Assembly (NCBI RefSeq): GCF_023806565.1
Contig: NZ_JAMTDV010000021.1
Location: forward strand, 1 to 41,182
Reading direction: 5' to 3'
DNA from: Accumulibacter sp.
Lineage (GTDB): Bacteria > Pseudomonadota > Gammaproteobacteria > Burkholderiales > Rhodocyclaceae
Length of the DNA: 41,182 nucleotides
Shown here: in pieces, positions 18,198 to 29,747 of the stretch
Numbering within the stretch: position 1 is the stretch's first letter
How the letters are laid out: every line of letters starts with the position of its first letter
The notes under the pieces: generated by a model
Seen by the model: the letters and a program-made list of their open reading frames with translations, nothing else
The model's database searches: none
What the model was told of the DNA's origin: nothing
Translations under genes and position numbers: made by a program

Positions 18198-18839
18198 ATG
18201 CAGGAAGCAACCCGAGTGTGCCTCGTTCGCCATGGTGAAACCACCTGGAACGCGGAAAAGCGTATCCAGGGCCAGATCGACGTCGGTCTCAATGCCGTTG
18301 GATTGTCACAGGCCGAGGCAGTGGCACGCTGGCTGTCCCGCTTGGCGGTGACGGTGCTGTACAGCAGCGACCTGCTACGCACGCGACAGACAGCCGATCG
18401 AATCGCGGCCGGCCTGAGGTTGGTTCCGACCCTGCGCGCAGAGTTTCGAGAACGGCGCTACGGGCTGTTCGAGGGGCTGACCTACGAAGAATCTCGTGCC
18501 AGATACCCGGCCGAATACCTGTCGTTCGAAAGGCGCGAGCCGGAATTCGTGATTCCTTCGGGCGGAGAGAGCCTGCAGCAACTGCACGAGCGAGTCAGCG
18601 GCGGTCTGCGACGGATTGCCATCGATCATCCCGGCGAGACGATCGTCGTCGTCACCCATGGCGGGGTGCTCGACATCGTGAATCGCCTGGTTCGTGGCAA
18701 TCCCTTGAGCAAACCACGCGATTTCCTGATTCCTAATGCTGGGATCAACTGGGTACGGTTTCAGGACGACCGCTGGCTGTTGGAAGCCTGGGGAGAAACC
18801 GGACATCTCGCGATGGTCGGCCTCGACGAACTGCCATAA
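18198..18839 (+). CDS. Histidine phosphatase family protein (phosphoglycerate mutase-like, GpmB type)
   Basis: 213 aa. Branch-1 histidine phosphatase: catalytic LVRHGETTWNAEKRIQG at the N-terminus with the nucleophilic His, YSSDLLRTRQTAD, the acid in EFRERRYGLFEGLTY, and the second catalytic His in VVVTHGGVLDIV. ATG at 18198 fits the family start; the frame is open back to 18066 without similarity. Members include GpmB/CobC-like phosphatases, so true mutase activity is doubtful. Cytosolic. Confidence 0.88.
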   Translation: MQEATRVCLVRHGETTWNAEKRIQGQIDVGLNAVGLSQAEAVARWLSRLAVTVLYSSDLLRTRQTADRIAAGLRLVPTLRAEFRERRYGLFEGLTYEESRARYPAEYLSFERREPEFVIPSGGESLQQLHERVSGGLRRIAIDHPGETIVVVTHGGVLDIVNRLVRGNPLSKPRDFLIPNAGINWVRFQDDRWLLEAWGETGHLAMVGLDELP

Positions 18840-18918
18840 CTTGGCCTCCGTGCCATCATGACCGGCCACGCCAAATCTCGTCGGAAGTAGGCACTGGGCG
18901 GACCCAGGTGCACGGTGG

Positions 18919-19350
18919 TCAACCCGTGATGTATTTCTCCATTTGCTGGATGATGAACTGCTGCGCGCAGATCGTTTCCTTGACCACGTCACCGATCGAA
19001 ATGACCCCGAGCACCTTGCCCTTGTCGTCGAGAACCGGGAGATGGCGGAAGTGCTTTTCGGTCATGATTGCCATGCACTCATCGACCGTGCGGTCCGGAG
19101 TGACGTACAGCACCTTGTCGGACATGATCTCGCGAACCAGCGTATCCTTCGACGCCTTGCCGAAAAGGATCACCTTGCGCGCGTAGTCCCGCTCCGAGAA
19201 GATGCCCACCAGTTGCTCACCGTCAAGCACGAGGAGTGCACCGACATTGGCATCGGCCATCAGCTGGAGCGCGTGAAAAACCTGATCGTCCGGCGAGACA
19301 GTCACCAGCTGCCCACTCTTGCCGGCGAGGATTTGCCTGAGTGTCTTCAT
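18919..19350 (-). CDS. CBS-domain pair protein
   Basis: 143 aa made of two CBS motifs and little else: VTVSPDDQVFHALQLMADANVGALLV, then GIFSERDYARKVI, and the second copy YVTPDRTVDECMAIMTEKHFRHLPVL with GVISIGDVVKE. Such stand-alone pairs bind adenine nucleotides and are thought to act as energy sensors; the partner is unknown. ATG at 19350. It is convergent with the phosphatase and in tandem with, but about 150 bp downstream of, the cytochrome gene. Confidence 0.92.
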   Translation of the reverse strand: MKTLRQILAGKSGQLVTVSPDDQVFHALQLMADANVGALLVLDGEQLVGIFSERDYARKVILFGKASKDTLVREIMSDKVLYVTPDRTVDECMAIMTEKHFRHLPVLDDKGKVLGVISIGDVVKETICAQQFIIQQMEKYITG

Positions 19351-19501
19351 GAAGCGTCCTTTCTGGTCGGGGGGGTCAGCTCATACTAGACTGTCAGACA
19401 CTTCTTGCCAAGAGGGCGAGCACAGAGGGCGACCACCCCGTGGGGCACGACCAAGCGCGGCGGAAATTACTCCGGCGCGCCCTGCCTCTTCGCGCGACGC
19501 T

Positions 19502-20137
19502 CTAGCGCAGACCGGCGGCGTACTCGGCGACCGCGGCGATTTGGTGGTCCGAGAGCTTGCCTGCAATCATTCGCATCACTCTTTCCGAATCGTTGACGCG
19601 TTCCTCACTCCGGAAACTCTTCAACTGGGCGGCGGTATAGTCTGCGTACTGCCCGGCCAGTCGCGGGTACTGTGCCGGCAATCCGGCGCCCGCCGGACCA
19701 TGACAACCGGCGCATGCCGGTACGCCCTTGGCAAAGTCTCCCTGTCGCCATAGCGTCTTGCCTTCAGCCAAGAGCTTCTCTTCCTTGGCCAGCGAAGGCT
19801 TCATTTTTTGCTGCGAGAAATACACTGCCAGGCTCTTCATGTCTCCGTCCGACAGCGTGGCGACCATGCCGCCCATGATCGGATTGTTGCGCATCGCCGG
19901 TTTCCCATCTGTGGACTTGAAATCGCCCAGCTGCTTGTAGAGATAGCCGGGGATCTGGCCGGCGAGGATCGGGTTGGCAGCGACCTGGCTGTTACCATCG
20001 GCCCCGTGGCAGCCGACACAAACGCTCTCGGCGATTTCCTTGGCCTTCGCCAGGTCGACCGGTGTGTTCGCCTGCTCGTTTGCGATTGCGGGATAACTGG
20101 CGGCCAGGAGAACCGCGAGTGCCGTAGTACGAATCAT
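19502..20137 (-). CDS. Di-heme cytochrome c4-type protein
   Basis: 211 aa. A Sec signal peptide (MIRTTALAVLLAASYPAIA) exports it to the periplasm. Two c-type heme sites, CVGCHGADG near residue 40 and CAGCHGPAG near 140, sit in two homologous domains, each followed by downstream Met candidates for the axial ligand (PIMGGMVATLSD, RVMRMIAGKLSD). It carries electrons between the bc1 complex and terminal oxidases or denitrification enzymes. ATG at 20137 chosen for the signal peptide. Divergent from engB, an arrangement frequent in betaproteobacteria. Confidence 0.93.
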   Translation of the reverse strand: MIRTTALAVLLAASYPAIANEQANTPVDLAKAKEIAESVCVGCHGADGNSQVAANPILAGQIPGYLYKQLGDFKSTDGKPAMRNNPIMGGMVATLSDGDMKSLAVYFSQQKMKPSLAKEEKLLAEGKTLWRQGDFAKGVPACAGCHGPAGAGLPAQYPRLAGQYADYTAAQLKSFRSEERVNDSERVMRMIAGKLSDHQIAAVAEYAAGLR

Positions 20138-20271
20138 GTCCAAACTCCCATTGCCAACAGTGACTAATCCGAAGCCCGAGAAGCGATGCAGCAAAGCTGG
20201 TATTCTATATCAGATTGACGCCCCGGGGCGCGCGTCCCCTCGATCCGCACATAGTCTTCCAGGGTTCCTTC

Positions 20272-21087
20272 ATGCCCCTGTTCCAGAACGCCGCCTTTCA
20301 CACGACCGTTGCCCGCCTGCGCGACCTGCCGAGCGATTCTCGCTGCGAAATCGCCTTCGCCGGACGCTCGAACTCCGGCAAATCCTCGGCAATCAACACA
20401 CTGGCGAATCATTCGCGTCTTGCCTTCGTTTCCAAGACGCCGGGAAGAACCCAGCATCTGAATTACTTCCGGCTTGCTGATGGGAAATATTTCGTCGATT
20501 TGCCAGGCTATGGATTTGCCAGGGCGCCGGAGGAGGTTCGCGCGCGATGGGAAGGTTTGCTTGCTCCCTATCTGCAGCAGCGTGCGCCTCTTTGCGGACT
20601 GGTGCTGATCATGGACAGCCGCCACCCGCTCACCGAGCTCGACCGAAAGATGCTGGGCTGGTTTGCGCCGACCGGGAAGCCGATTCACGTGCTCCTGTCC
20701 AAGGCCGACAAGCTCACTCGCCAGGAACAGATCGTGACGTTTCGCGACGTGCGAAGGGAGCTTGTGGAACTCTGCGGCAATTGCTCTCTGCAGCTGTTTT
20801 CGAGCCTGAAGAAATCGGGGGTTGCTGAGGCGGAGAGTGTTCTCGGCGCCTGGCTTGGCCTGGAAGCGAAAGCAGAGCTGCGAGCTTCCGGTTCTGCGGG
20901 CGAGGGCGGAGCAGAACCGAGAAGGGGTGCGGCGACTGGCCGTGACGTCCCCACTGCCGACGGCGTCGCAGGCGATCGGGAAAAAGAAACCCCCGGCAAA
21001 GGGGGGGGCCGGGGGCAAGACATGCCTTACGGGAATAAGGCACCCGCTCAGGGAGGTGAAGCGGGAGATGGTCAAACCATCCGATAA
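20272..21087 (+). CDS. engB: Ribosome biogenesis GTP-binding protein EngB/YsxC, with C-terminal extension
   Basis: 271 aa. TRAFAC-class GTPase for 50S assembly. G1 [15 protein letters not shown]2/G3 [11 protein letters not shown] and [13 protein letters not shown]4 [13 protein letters not shown]5 FSSLKKSG. The family normally ends near 200 residues; here about 65 extra low-complexity Gly/Pro/Arg-rich residues follow. Those codons overlap a string of hairpins and a minus-strand terminator (20981-21081), so the tail looks like read-through of a structured non-coding element after loss of an earlier stop. ATG at 20272 fits the family N-terminus [16 protein letters not shown]. Cytosolic. Confidence 0.93.
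   Translation: MPLFQNAAFHTTVARLRDLPSDSRCEIAFAGRSNSGKSSAINTLANHSRLAFVSKTPGRTQHLNYFRLADGKYFVDLPGYGFARAPEEVRARWEGLLAPYLQQRAPLCGLVLIMDSRHPLTELDRKMLGWFAPTGKPIHVLLSKADKLTRQEQIVTFRDVRRELVELCGNCSLQLFSSLKKSGVAEAESVLGAWLGLEAKAELRASGSAGEGGAEPRRGAATGRDVPTADGVAGDREKETPGKGGGRGQDMPYGNKAPAQGGEAGDGQTIR
20981..21081 (-). ncRNA. Candidate structured small RNA (hemB-upstream element), antisense to engB 3' end
   Basis: Read on the minus strand: hairpin GATGGT/ACCATC (21081-21067), hairpin CCCGCT/AGCGGG with an 11-nt loop containing CACCTCC (21065-21043), hairpin TGCCTTA/TAAGGCA (21042-21023), then a strong rho-independent terminator, CCCCCGGC/GCCGGGGG (21015-20990) followed by TTTCTTTTT. No minus-strand gene upstream would need this terminator. 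The loop is identical to the core of the 16S rRNA anti-Shine-Dalgarno. I recall a hemB RNA motif described from Burkholderia hemB leaders; whether this is the same family I cannot check. Promoter not convincing. Confidence 0.55.
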
Positions 21088-21090
21088 TGA

Positions 21091-23263
<2,173 letters not shown>

Positions 23264-23546
23264 CTAAGAAGTGCCTTTCGTATTGAGCAAAGGGCAGCGG
23301 TTGGCTAGGTCGGAAAGCTGGGCCGAGAAATTCCCGCGGCCGACCACCGGTGGAAATGCCGGGCGCCCGGTGGCCGGCAGGCTGTCGCAGCCGCTCGCCA
23401 ATCGGCACGACTACGGGCATGCGGCATGTCGATGCACAGGGCTCGATCATGGCAGCGGGCGATCTGCAGACGGAGTCTACCCGACTCCACGGGCTTGAGG
23501 TATCGCTTGGGGCGGCGGTGCTTTGTGCTCGCAGGCTGCGTCACGG

Positions 23547-24197
23547 CTAGAGACGGTGAACATGGCGGGGCAAGTCGAGGATCGACGCCAGACGCAGGTC
23601 GACAAACGGCGGCTGGCGGGTACTGCCGCTGATCCACACGGTCTTCATGCCGAGTCGCTTGGCTGTCTGCAGATTGGCCAACGAGTCTTCGACCAGGATG
23701 CAGCGACGGGCGGCCAGCCGCTCTCTGTGCAGCAGGTGGCGGAAGCCGCCGACGGCCGGTTTCGGCTGAAAGCGGAGACGCTCGACCGAGTAGACGGCAG
23801 CGAAGCTGCCCCTGATCCCGGCGAGTGCGAGTACCGCCTCGCTGTAATGCAGCGGCGCATTCGAGAAGACGATCTTGCGTCCGGGCAAGCAGCGCAGCAT
23901 GGCCTTGAGCCCGCGCTCGAATACCAGCATGCGCCTGAGATTGGGGAACTGGTGGGTGTGCCAGAGAAAGTGTCGGGGATCGGTACCATGATGCCGCATC
24001 AGACCGAGCAGCGTGGCTCCGTAGCGTTGCCAGTAGTGCTGGCGTATGCGGGTCGCCTCGTTCTCGTCCACACCGAGGTGATCGCGGATATACTCGACCA
24101 TCGCACGATTGATGTGCGGGAAGATGTGCGGGCGGGCGTCGTGCAGCGTGTTGTCGAGATCGAACAACCAAACCAATGACGCGGATCGCTGCGCCAC
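23547..24197 (-). CDS. HAD-superfamily hydrolase, pyrimidine 5'-nucleotidase-like
   Basis: 216 aa. HAD motif I LFDLDNTLHDA (nucleophile Asp, then acid/base Asp), motif II IVFSNAP, motif III lysine in FQPKPAVGGF and motif IV ILVEDSLANLQTAKRLG. The small helical cap and HDARPHIFPHINRAM match the SDT1/YjjG-like nucleotidases often placed beside argB in betaproteobacteria. GTG start at 24197, 7 nt after the argB stop, so it is probably co-transcribed. Removes phosphate from pyrimidine or modified nucleotides; exact substrate uncertain. Confidence 0.88.
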   Translation of the reverse strand: MAQRSASLVWLFDLDNTLHDARPHIFPHINRAMVEYIRDHLGVDENEATRIRQHYWQRYGATLLGLMRHHGTDPRHFLWHTHQFPNLRRMLVFERGLKAMLRCLPGRKIVFSNAPLHYSEAVLALAGIRGSFAAVYSVERLRFQPKPAVGGFRHLLHRERLAARRCILVEDSLANLQTAKRLGMKTVWISGSTRQPPFVDLRLASILDLPRHVHRL

Positions 24198-24204
24198 CTC
24201 GCAG

Positions 24205-25122
<918 letters not shown>

Positions 25123-25202
25123 TTACCCGGCGTGTCGGCAAATACAAAGGCGACCGACGCCGCTGCGAGAGGAATGTCTGCTGGCTCAGACCACGAAAGA
25201 GC

Positions 25203-26168
25203 ATGAGACTTTTCGATTCGATCGACCGTCCGCTCCGCTATCGTGGCCGCTTCGCGCCTTCACCAACCGGTCCGCTGCATTTCGGTTCGCTGGTCGCAGC
25301 CATCGGCAGCTACCTGGACGCCCGCGCCAATGGCGGCGACTGGTTGCTGCGAATCGAAGACGTGGACCAGCCGCGGACGGCACGAGGTGCGGCAGACGAC
25401 ATTCTGCGCACGCTCGACGCGTTCGGCTTCGAGTGGGACGGTGTGGTGCTGCTGCAGAGCCGGCGTCTCGATGTCTATCGCGCAGCGCTCCGAAGGCTGC
25501 AGGCCGACGGTCGGGCGTACCCTTGTGCCTGTTCGCGGAGCGAGATTGCCGCCCGTTCGCCGCCCCCCTCGGTGGACGGCGGGCTGGTGTATCCCGGGAA
25601 CTGCCGCACCGGTCTGGCGGCGGGAAGGACGGCACGTGCCTGGCGACTACGGGTGGAGAACTGCGACATTGCCTTTGACGACCGGGTGCAGGGTTCGCAG
25701 CAGCAGAATCTCGCGCGTGCCGTCGGCGATTTTGTTCTGTTGCGTGCCGACGGACAGTATGCCTATCAACTCGCTGTGGTTGTAGACGATGCGGCCCAGG
25801 GGGTCAACGCGGTGGTTCGCGGCGTCGATCTGCTCGACTCGACGGCGCGCCAGATCTGGTTGCAGCGCAGCCTGGAACTGCCGACGCCCAGCTACGCCCA
25901 CCTGCCGCTGGTTACCAACGCGGCCGGGGAAAAGCTCTCCAAACAGACGCGTGCGGAGGCGGCCGATGCGGCGGGCGGCAGCGGCGTGCTGGCCGAGGCG
26001 CTGCGCTTTCTCGGGCATGCGGTACCGGAGGAAATCAGCCGCGGTTCGCTACGCGATTTCTGGCGCTGGGCGATTGCCCACTGGTCGATCGAGCGAGTGC
26101 CGGTACGGCGCGGTGCCTCCCTCGCCCGGATAGACCGTTTCACGAGTGTTCAGTGCCTGCCACCGTAG
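25203..26168 (+). CDS. gluQ: Glutamyl-Q tRNA(Asp) synthetase
   Basis: 321 aa. A GluRS paralog lacking the anticodon-binding domain; glutamylates the queuosine base of tRNA-Asp. [20 protein letters not shown] is the HIGH-type motif, [14 protein letters not shown] follows, a zinc-binding Cys set lies in [10 protein letters not shown] and PGNCR, and [11 protein letters not shown] replaces KMSKS. Length fits YadB/GluQ, not GluRS. ATG at 25203. Its last 19 bp overlap the convergent clsB. Confidence 0.95.
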   Translation: MRLFDSIDRPLRYRGRFAPSPTGPLHFGSLVAAIGSYLDARANGGDWLLRIEDVDQPRTARGAADDILRTLDAFGFEWDGVVLLQSRRLDVYRAALRRLQADGRAYPCACSRSEIAARSPPPSVDGGLVYPGNCRTGLAAGRTARAWRLRVENCDIAFDDRVQGSQQQNLARAVGDFVLLRADGQYAYQLAVVVDDAAQGVNAVVRGVDLLDSTARQIWLQRSLELPTPSYAHLPLVTNAAGEKLSKQTRAEAADAAGGSGVLAEALRFLGHAVPEEISRGSLRDFWRWAIAHWSIERVPVRRGASLARIDRFTSVQCLPP

Positions 26169-27304
26169 CCGACGAACCCGACGAACATGCGCACCAGGTT
26201 GTAGCTTGCCCAGCGCAGCAGACGCGAATGCCACGGCAGGCGTATCCAGCGATCGGCGCGCAACTCCCGTGCGTCATCGCGCATCGCTTGCTTGAGACTG
26301 CGCCGCAGTTCTTCGGCGAAGGACCTGTCCTGGACTACGATGTTGGCTTCCCTGGCCAGCAGCAGGCTGAACGGGTCGATGTTCGACGAGCCGACCGTCG
26401 CCCAGTGGTCGTCGACGACCGCCACCTTGGCATGCAGGAAGCCGCGCCGATATTCGAAGATGTGGATGCCAGCACGCAGCATCCGGCCGTACAGGGCCTG
26501 CGTGGCGTAATGCAGCAATCGGTATTCGACTCGCCCCTGCAGCAGGATGACCACCCTCACGCCACGTCGGGCGGCGCGATACAGCGCTCGCCGAAAGCGG
26601 CGACCCGGCAGGAAATATGCGTTGGCGAGGAGAATGTTTTCGCGGGCGGTGGCGATCGCCGCCAGGTACGCCTCCTCGATGTCTCGCCGATGACGGATAT
26701 TGTCACGCACGAGGAAGGCTGCCGTTTGCTGACCGCGTGCCTTCGGCTGCTCGTGCAGGGTCCTGGGGAGCCGGAAGCGTCGATTCAGTCGCGCCCACAC
26801 GACCAACTCCCACACGCGGCGCAACGCGAACTGTATCGGCCCCAGCAACGGGCCTTCGATACGCACCGCGTAGTCGTGGCGCGTCGGAAACTGCGGCGTC
26901 CGGTCATCAATGACGTTGATGCCGCCGACAAAGGCGATTTCGCCGTCGATCGCTACCAGTTTGCGGTGCAGCCGGCGCAGGCGATGGCGGCGCAGCCGGA
27001 AGCGCGCGATCTCGGGCCGATAGACCAGTGCCTGCACGCCGGCGGCTGCTAGCTGCGGCTGGAACTGATCGGCAAAGCCGGAAGCACCGAAGCCATCGAC
27101 CAGGACTCGCACCGCCACGCCACGGCGCGCGGCGCTCGCCAGGGCATCGGCGATGGCGCGGCCGGTATCGTCGTTCTCGAAAATGTAGCTTTCGAGATGA
27201 ACTTCACGCCGCGCGTCGTGGATCGCGCCGAGCAGCGCCGGGAAATACTCGGCGCCGCTGTTGAGCAAGGTCAGTCGGTTGCCGGGAAGGAACTTGACAG
27301 CCAT
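26150..27304 (-). CDS. clsB: Cardiolipin synthase ClsB (phospholipase D family)
   Basis: 384 aa. Two HKD active-site motifs: [18 protein letters not shown] near residue 113 and [20 protein letters not shown] near 295. Starts directly in the catalytic fold ([21 protein letters not shown]) with no N-terminal transmembrane pair, which marks ClsB rather than ClsA. It joins phosphatidyl groups at the inner membrane to make cardiolipin and may also make phosphatidylglycerol. Overlaps gluQ by 19 bp. The 129 bp upstream to mscS hold no gene. Confidence 0.92.
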   Translation of the reverse strand: MAVKFLPGNRLTLLNSGAEYFPALLGAIHDARREVHLESYIFENDDTGRAIADALASAARRGVAVRVLVDGFGASGFADQFQPQLAAAGVQALVYRPEIARFRLRRHRLRRLHRKLVAIDGEIAFVGGINVIDDRTPQFPTRHDYAVRIEGPLLGPIQFALRRVWELVVWARLNRRFRLPRTLHEQPKARGQQTAAFLVRDNIRHRRDIEEAYLAAIATARENILLANAYFLPGRRFRRALYRAARRGVRVVILLQGRVEYRLLHYATQALYGRMLRAGIHIFEYRRGFLHAKVAVVDDHWATVGSSNIDPFSLLLAREANIVVQDRSFAEELRRSLKQAMRDDARELRADRWIRLPWHSRLLRWASYNLVRMFVGFVGYGGRH

Positions 27305-27433
27305 CGCGGCACAGGTGAGCCGGAAAATGGGTACGAGCGCCGTCCACGCGACCCGGCGTCGTTCGGCGGCGGACGCATCACCAGCGTCGTCGGCCTTCTC
27401 GGCAGGCGCATCTGGTGACGCGGCGTCGTCGCT

Positions 27434-28258
27434 CTACGGCTGCTGATTGACGATCACCACCTGCGCCGGCATCGGCGCCGGGAAGCCGGCCGCGGCAAGG
27501 GCTTCACGAATTGTCCGGTTGGTGTCGAAATAGACTTGCCAGTAGTGGTCGTTGTGGCAGTAAGGGCGTACTGCCAGGACCGGACCGACGAGATTGAATT
27601 CGAGAATCTCGACATCGACTGCAGGATTCGACAACACGTTCGGAATCAGCGCGATCTTTTCCTTGAGCAGAGCCATCGCGGCTGCATGATCCGCAGCGCC
27701 GGCAAGCTGCGCCTTCAGCTCGACTCGACGGTGGGGATTGGCCGAGAAATTCTGGATGGTGTCGCCAAAGATCTTGCTGTTGCCGACGAGGGTAAGGACG
27801 TTGTCCGGGGTGTTCAGTGAGGTGGTGAACAGTCCAATTTCCGTGACCGTACCGGTGATGCCGCCGACCGTCACGAAATCGTCGACCTTGATCGGTCGCA
27901 GGATGATCAGGAACACGCCGCCGGCAAAATTGGCCAGCAGCCCGGACCAGGCCAGTCCGATGGCAACACCGGCAGCGGCAAAGAGCGCCGCGAAGGTGGT
28001 CGTCTGGATGCCGAAATAGCCCAGGATGCCGATCACCAGCAGGATGTTGAGGGTGACGTGAATCACCGTGCCGAGGTAGCGCATCAGGGTGGCATCGACC
28101 TTCTGGCGCCCCAGAGTACTCTGGATCATGCGCCCAACGAGGCCGATCAGCCAGCGACCAATGATCCAGAAGGCGATCGCGGCCAGCACCTTGACGCCCA
28201 GCTCCGAGACGTACTGGACTGCGATCCCCTGCCAGCGCGAGATGTCTTCCGTGTTCAT
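27434..28258 (-). CDS. mscS: Small-conductance mechanosensitive channel MscS
   Basis: 274 aa, inner membrane. Three membrane segments (about residues 20-40, 65-85 and 90-125); the pore helix FAALFAAAGVAIGLAWSGLLANFAGG has the Ala/Gly packing pattern of MscS. The beta domain follows (RPIKVDDFVTVGGITGTVTEIGLFTT, DNVLTLVGNSKIFGDTIQNFS). Length is close to E. coli MscS. Opens under hypo-osmotic shock to release solutes. ATG at 28258 with an AGGAGA box. Confidence 0.95.
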   Translation of the reverse strand: MNTEDISRWQGIAVQYVSELGVKVLAAIAFWIIGRWLIGLVGRMIQSTLGRQKVDATLMRYLGTVIHVTLNILLVIGILGYFGIQTTTFAALFAAAGVAIGLAWSGLLANFAGGVFLIILRPIKVDDFVTVGGITGTVTEIGLFTTSLNTPDNVLTLVGNSKIFGDTIQNFSANPHRRVELKAQLAGAADHAAAMALLKEKIALIPNVLSNPAVDVEILEFNLVGPVLAVRPYCHNDHYWQVYFDTNRTIREALAAAGFPAPMPAQVVIVNQQP

Positions 28259-28303
28259 GAGTTTCTCCTAAGTGTTGATACACGATCAGTTTCCCATTGT
28301 CGT

Positions 28304-28334
28304 GCGGGCTACGCAAGCCCGCGGGCATGCCCGC
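28304..28334. repeat. Overlapping palindromes in the mscS-nirJ gap
   Basis: GCGGGCT/AGCCCGC (28304-28322, loop ACGCA) abuts the perfect 14-bp palindrome GCGGGCATGCCCGC (28321-28334). The two share bases, so they are mutually exclusive folds. No T-tract. Confidence 0.5.
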
Positions 28335-28486
28335 AGGCATGTCGGTTTGCGCCACGGATCGCTGACGATACGTGCCGAGTGGCTGCCGAGCAAGATGAGC
28401 GGAGCGAGCGTCGGCGGCTTCCTTCGACACCTTCTCGCCCGGGACGATGCGTGCAAGAATAGTCGGCAATCGGCCATCGGTCTCGC

Positions 28487-28528
28487 TTGATGCACGTCAA
28501 TGCCGGCGCGTCGATGCGCTCTTCTAAT
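28487..28528 (+). promoter_or_regulatory. FNR/Dnr-type class II promoter of nirJ-nirN
   Basis: TTGATGCACGTCAA (28487-28500) matches TTGAT-N4-ATCAA with one change; TTGATNNNNGTCAA forms are common for Dnr/Anr regulators. TCTAAT (28523-28528) is a -10 box. A start at 28535 would put the site centre at -41.5, exactly the class II activator position. The nirJ ATG is at 28551. Confidence 0.68.
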
Positions 28529-28550
28529 ACCTGGTTTTGGGGACGGTACG

Positions 28551-29747
28551 ATGTTTCGAATCTCGCAGTACATGCAGGAACTCGCGGTGCCCAAGCCGGC
28601 CGGACCCAAACAGAATCCGCCGGCGCCCGTCGTCATCTGGAATCTGATCCGCCGTTGCAACCTGACCTGCAAGCACTGCTATTCCATTTCGGCCGACAAG
28701 GATTTCCCTGGTGAGCTGACAACCGAAGAAATCTACGTGGTGCTGGACGACCTCAGGGGTTTTCGGGTGCCGGTGCTGATCCTTTCCGGCGGCGAACCTT
28801 TGTTGCGTCCGGACATCTTCGACATCGCGCGACGTGCCAAGGCGCTGGGTTTTTACGTCGGCCTGTCGTCCAACGGCACCTTGATTGACGAAGCGAACAT
28901 CGATCGCATCGCCGGCTGCGAATTCGATTACGTCGGCGTTTCACTCGATGGCATCGGTGCGACCCATGACAGGTTCCGCCGAATGCAGGGAGCATTCGCT
29001 GCATCGCTCCGGGGAATTCGCCTGTGCCGTGACCGCGGACTGAAAATCGGCGTCCGCTTCACGCTGACCCAGGACAATGCGCAGGATCTGCCGGCGCTGC
29101 TCGAACTCGTCGAAAACGAAGGCATCGACCGCTTCTATTTCTCCCATCTCAATTACGCGGGTCGCGGCAACACGAACCGCAAGGACGATGCGCAGCATCG
29201 GCTGACCCGCTGGGCGATGGATCTGCTCTTCGAGACCTGCTGGGCCTATCAGCAGCGCGGCCTGCACAAGGAGTTCACCAGCGGCAACAACGATGCCGAT
29301 GGAGTGTACTTCCTGCACTGGGTGGAGAAACGCTTCCCAGACCGCGTCGACAACATTCGGGCACGCCTGATTCAGTGGGGAGGCAATTCGTCTGGCGTCA
29401 ATGTGGCCAACATCGACAACCTGGGCAATGTGCATCCCGACACCATGTGGTGGCATTACAGCCTGGGAAACGTTCGCCAACGGCCCTTCTCGGAAATCTG
29501 GATGGACGTTTCCGATTCGCTGATGGCGGGACTCAAGCAGTTTCCACGCAAGGTCTCGGGGCGCTGTGGCGAGTGCCGGCATTTCGCGATCTGCAACGGC
29601 AATACCCGAGTGCGAGCCCAGCAGCTGACTGGCGACCCCTGGGCCGAAGATCCGGGTTGTTATCTCGACGATGACGAAATCGGCATCCTTCCCGGTCGCG
29701 AGCGGAGTGCCTCGATGCCTCGTTTCAGCATCGGGAGGGCGCCATGA
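28551..29747 (+). CDS. nirJ: Heme d1 biosynthesis radical SAM protein NirJ
   Basis: 398 aa. Radical-SAM cluster RRCNLTCKHCYSIS (CxxxCxxC) near residue 40, LILSGGEPLLRPDIF near 80, VGVSLDGIGATHDRFR near 130, and a C-terminal SPASM/twitch-type cysteine group GRCGECRHFAICNGNTRVR with a further Cys in DPGCYL. NirJ replaces propionate side chains with oxo groups during heme d1 synthesis for cytochrome cd1 nitrite reductase. ATG at 28551 gives the family start MFRISQYMQEL. Coupled to nirN by ATGA overlap and preceded by an FNR/Dnr-like site. Confidence 0.93.
   Translation: MFRISQYMQELAVPKPAGPKQNPPAPVVIWNLIRRCNLTCKHCYSISADKDFPGELTTEEIYVVLDDLRGFRVPVLILSGGEPLLRPDIFDIARRAKALGFYVGLSSNGTLIDEANIDRIAGCEFDYVGVSLDGIGATHDRFRRMQGAFAASLRGIRLCRDRGLKIGVRFTLTQDNAQDLPALLELVENEGIDRFYFSHLNYAGRGNTNRKDDAQHRLTRWAMDLLFETCWAYQQRGLHKEFTSGNNDADGVYFLHWVEKRFPDRVDNIRARLIQWGGNSSGVNVANIDNLGNVHPDTMWWHYSLGNVRQRPFSEIWMDVSDSLMAGLKQFPRKVSGRCGECRHFAICNGNTRVRAQQLTGDPWAEDPGCYLDDDEIGILPGRERSASMPRFSIGRAP

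Noticed and set aside
28274-28288. TTGATACACGATCAG as a second FNR site
   Set aside because: The half-sites are separated by five bases instead of four and it lies next to the mscS start; too weak to call.
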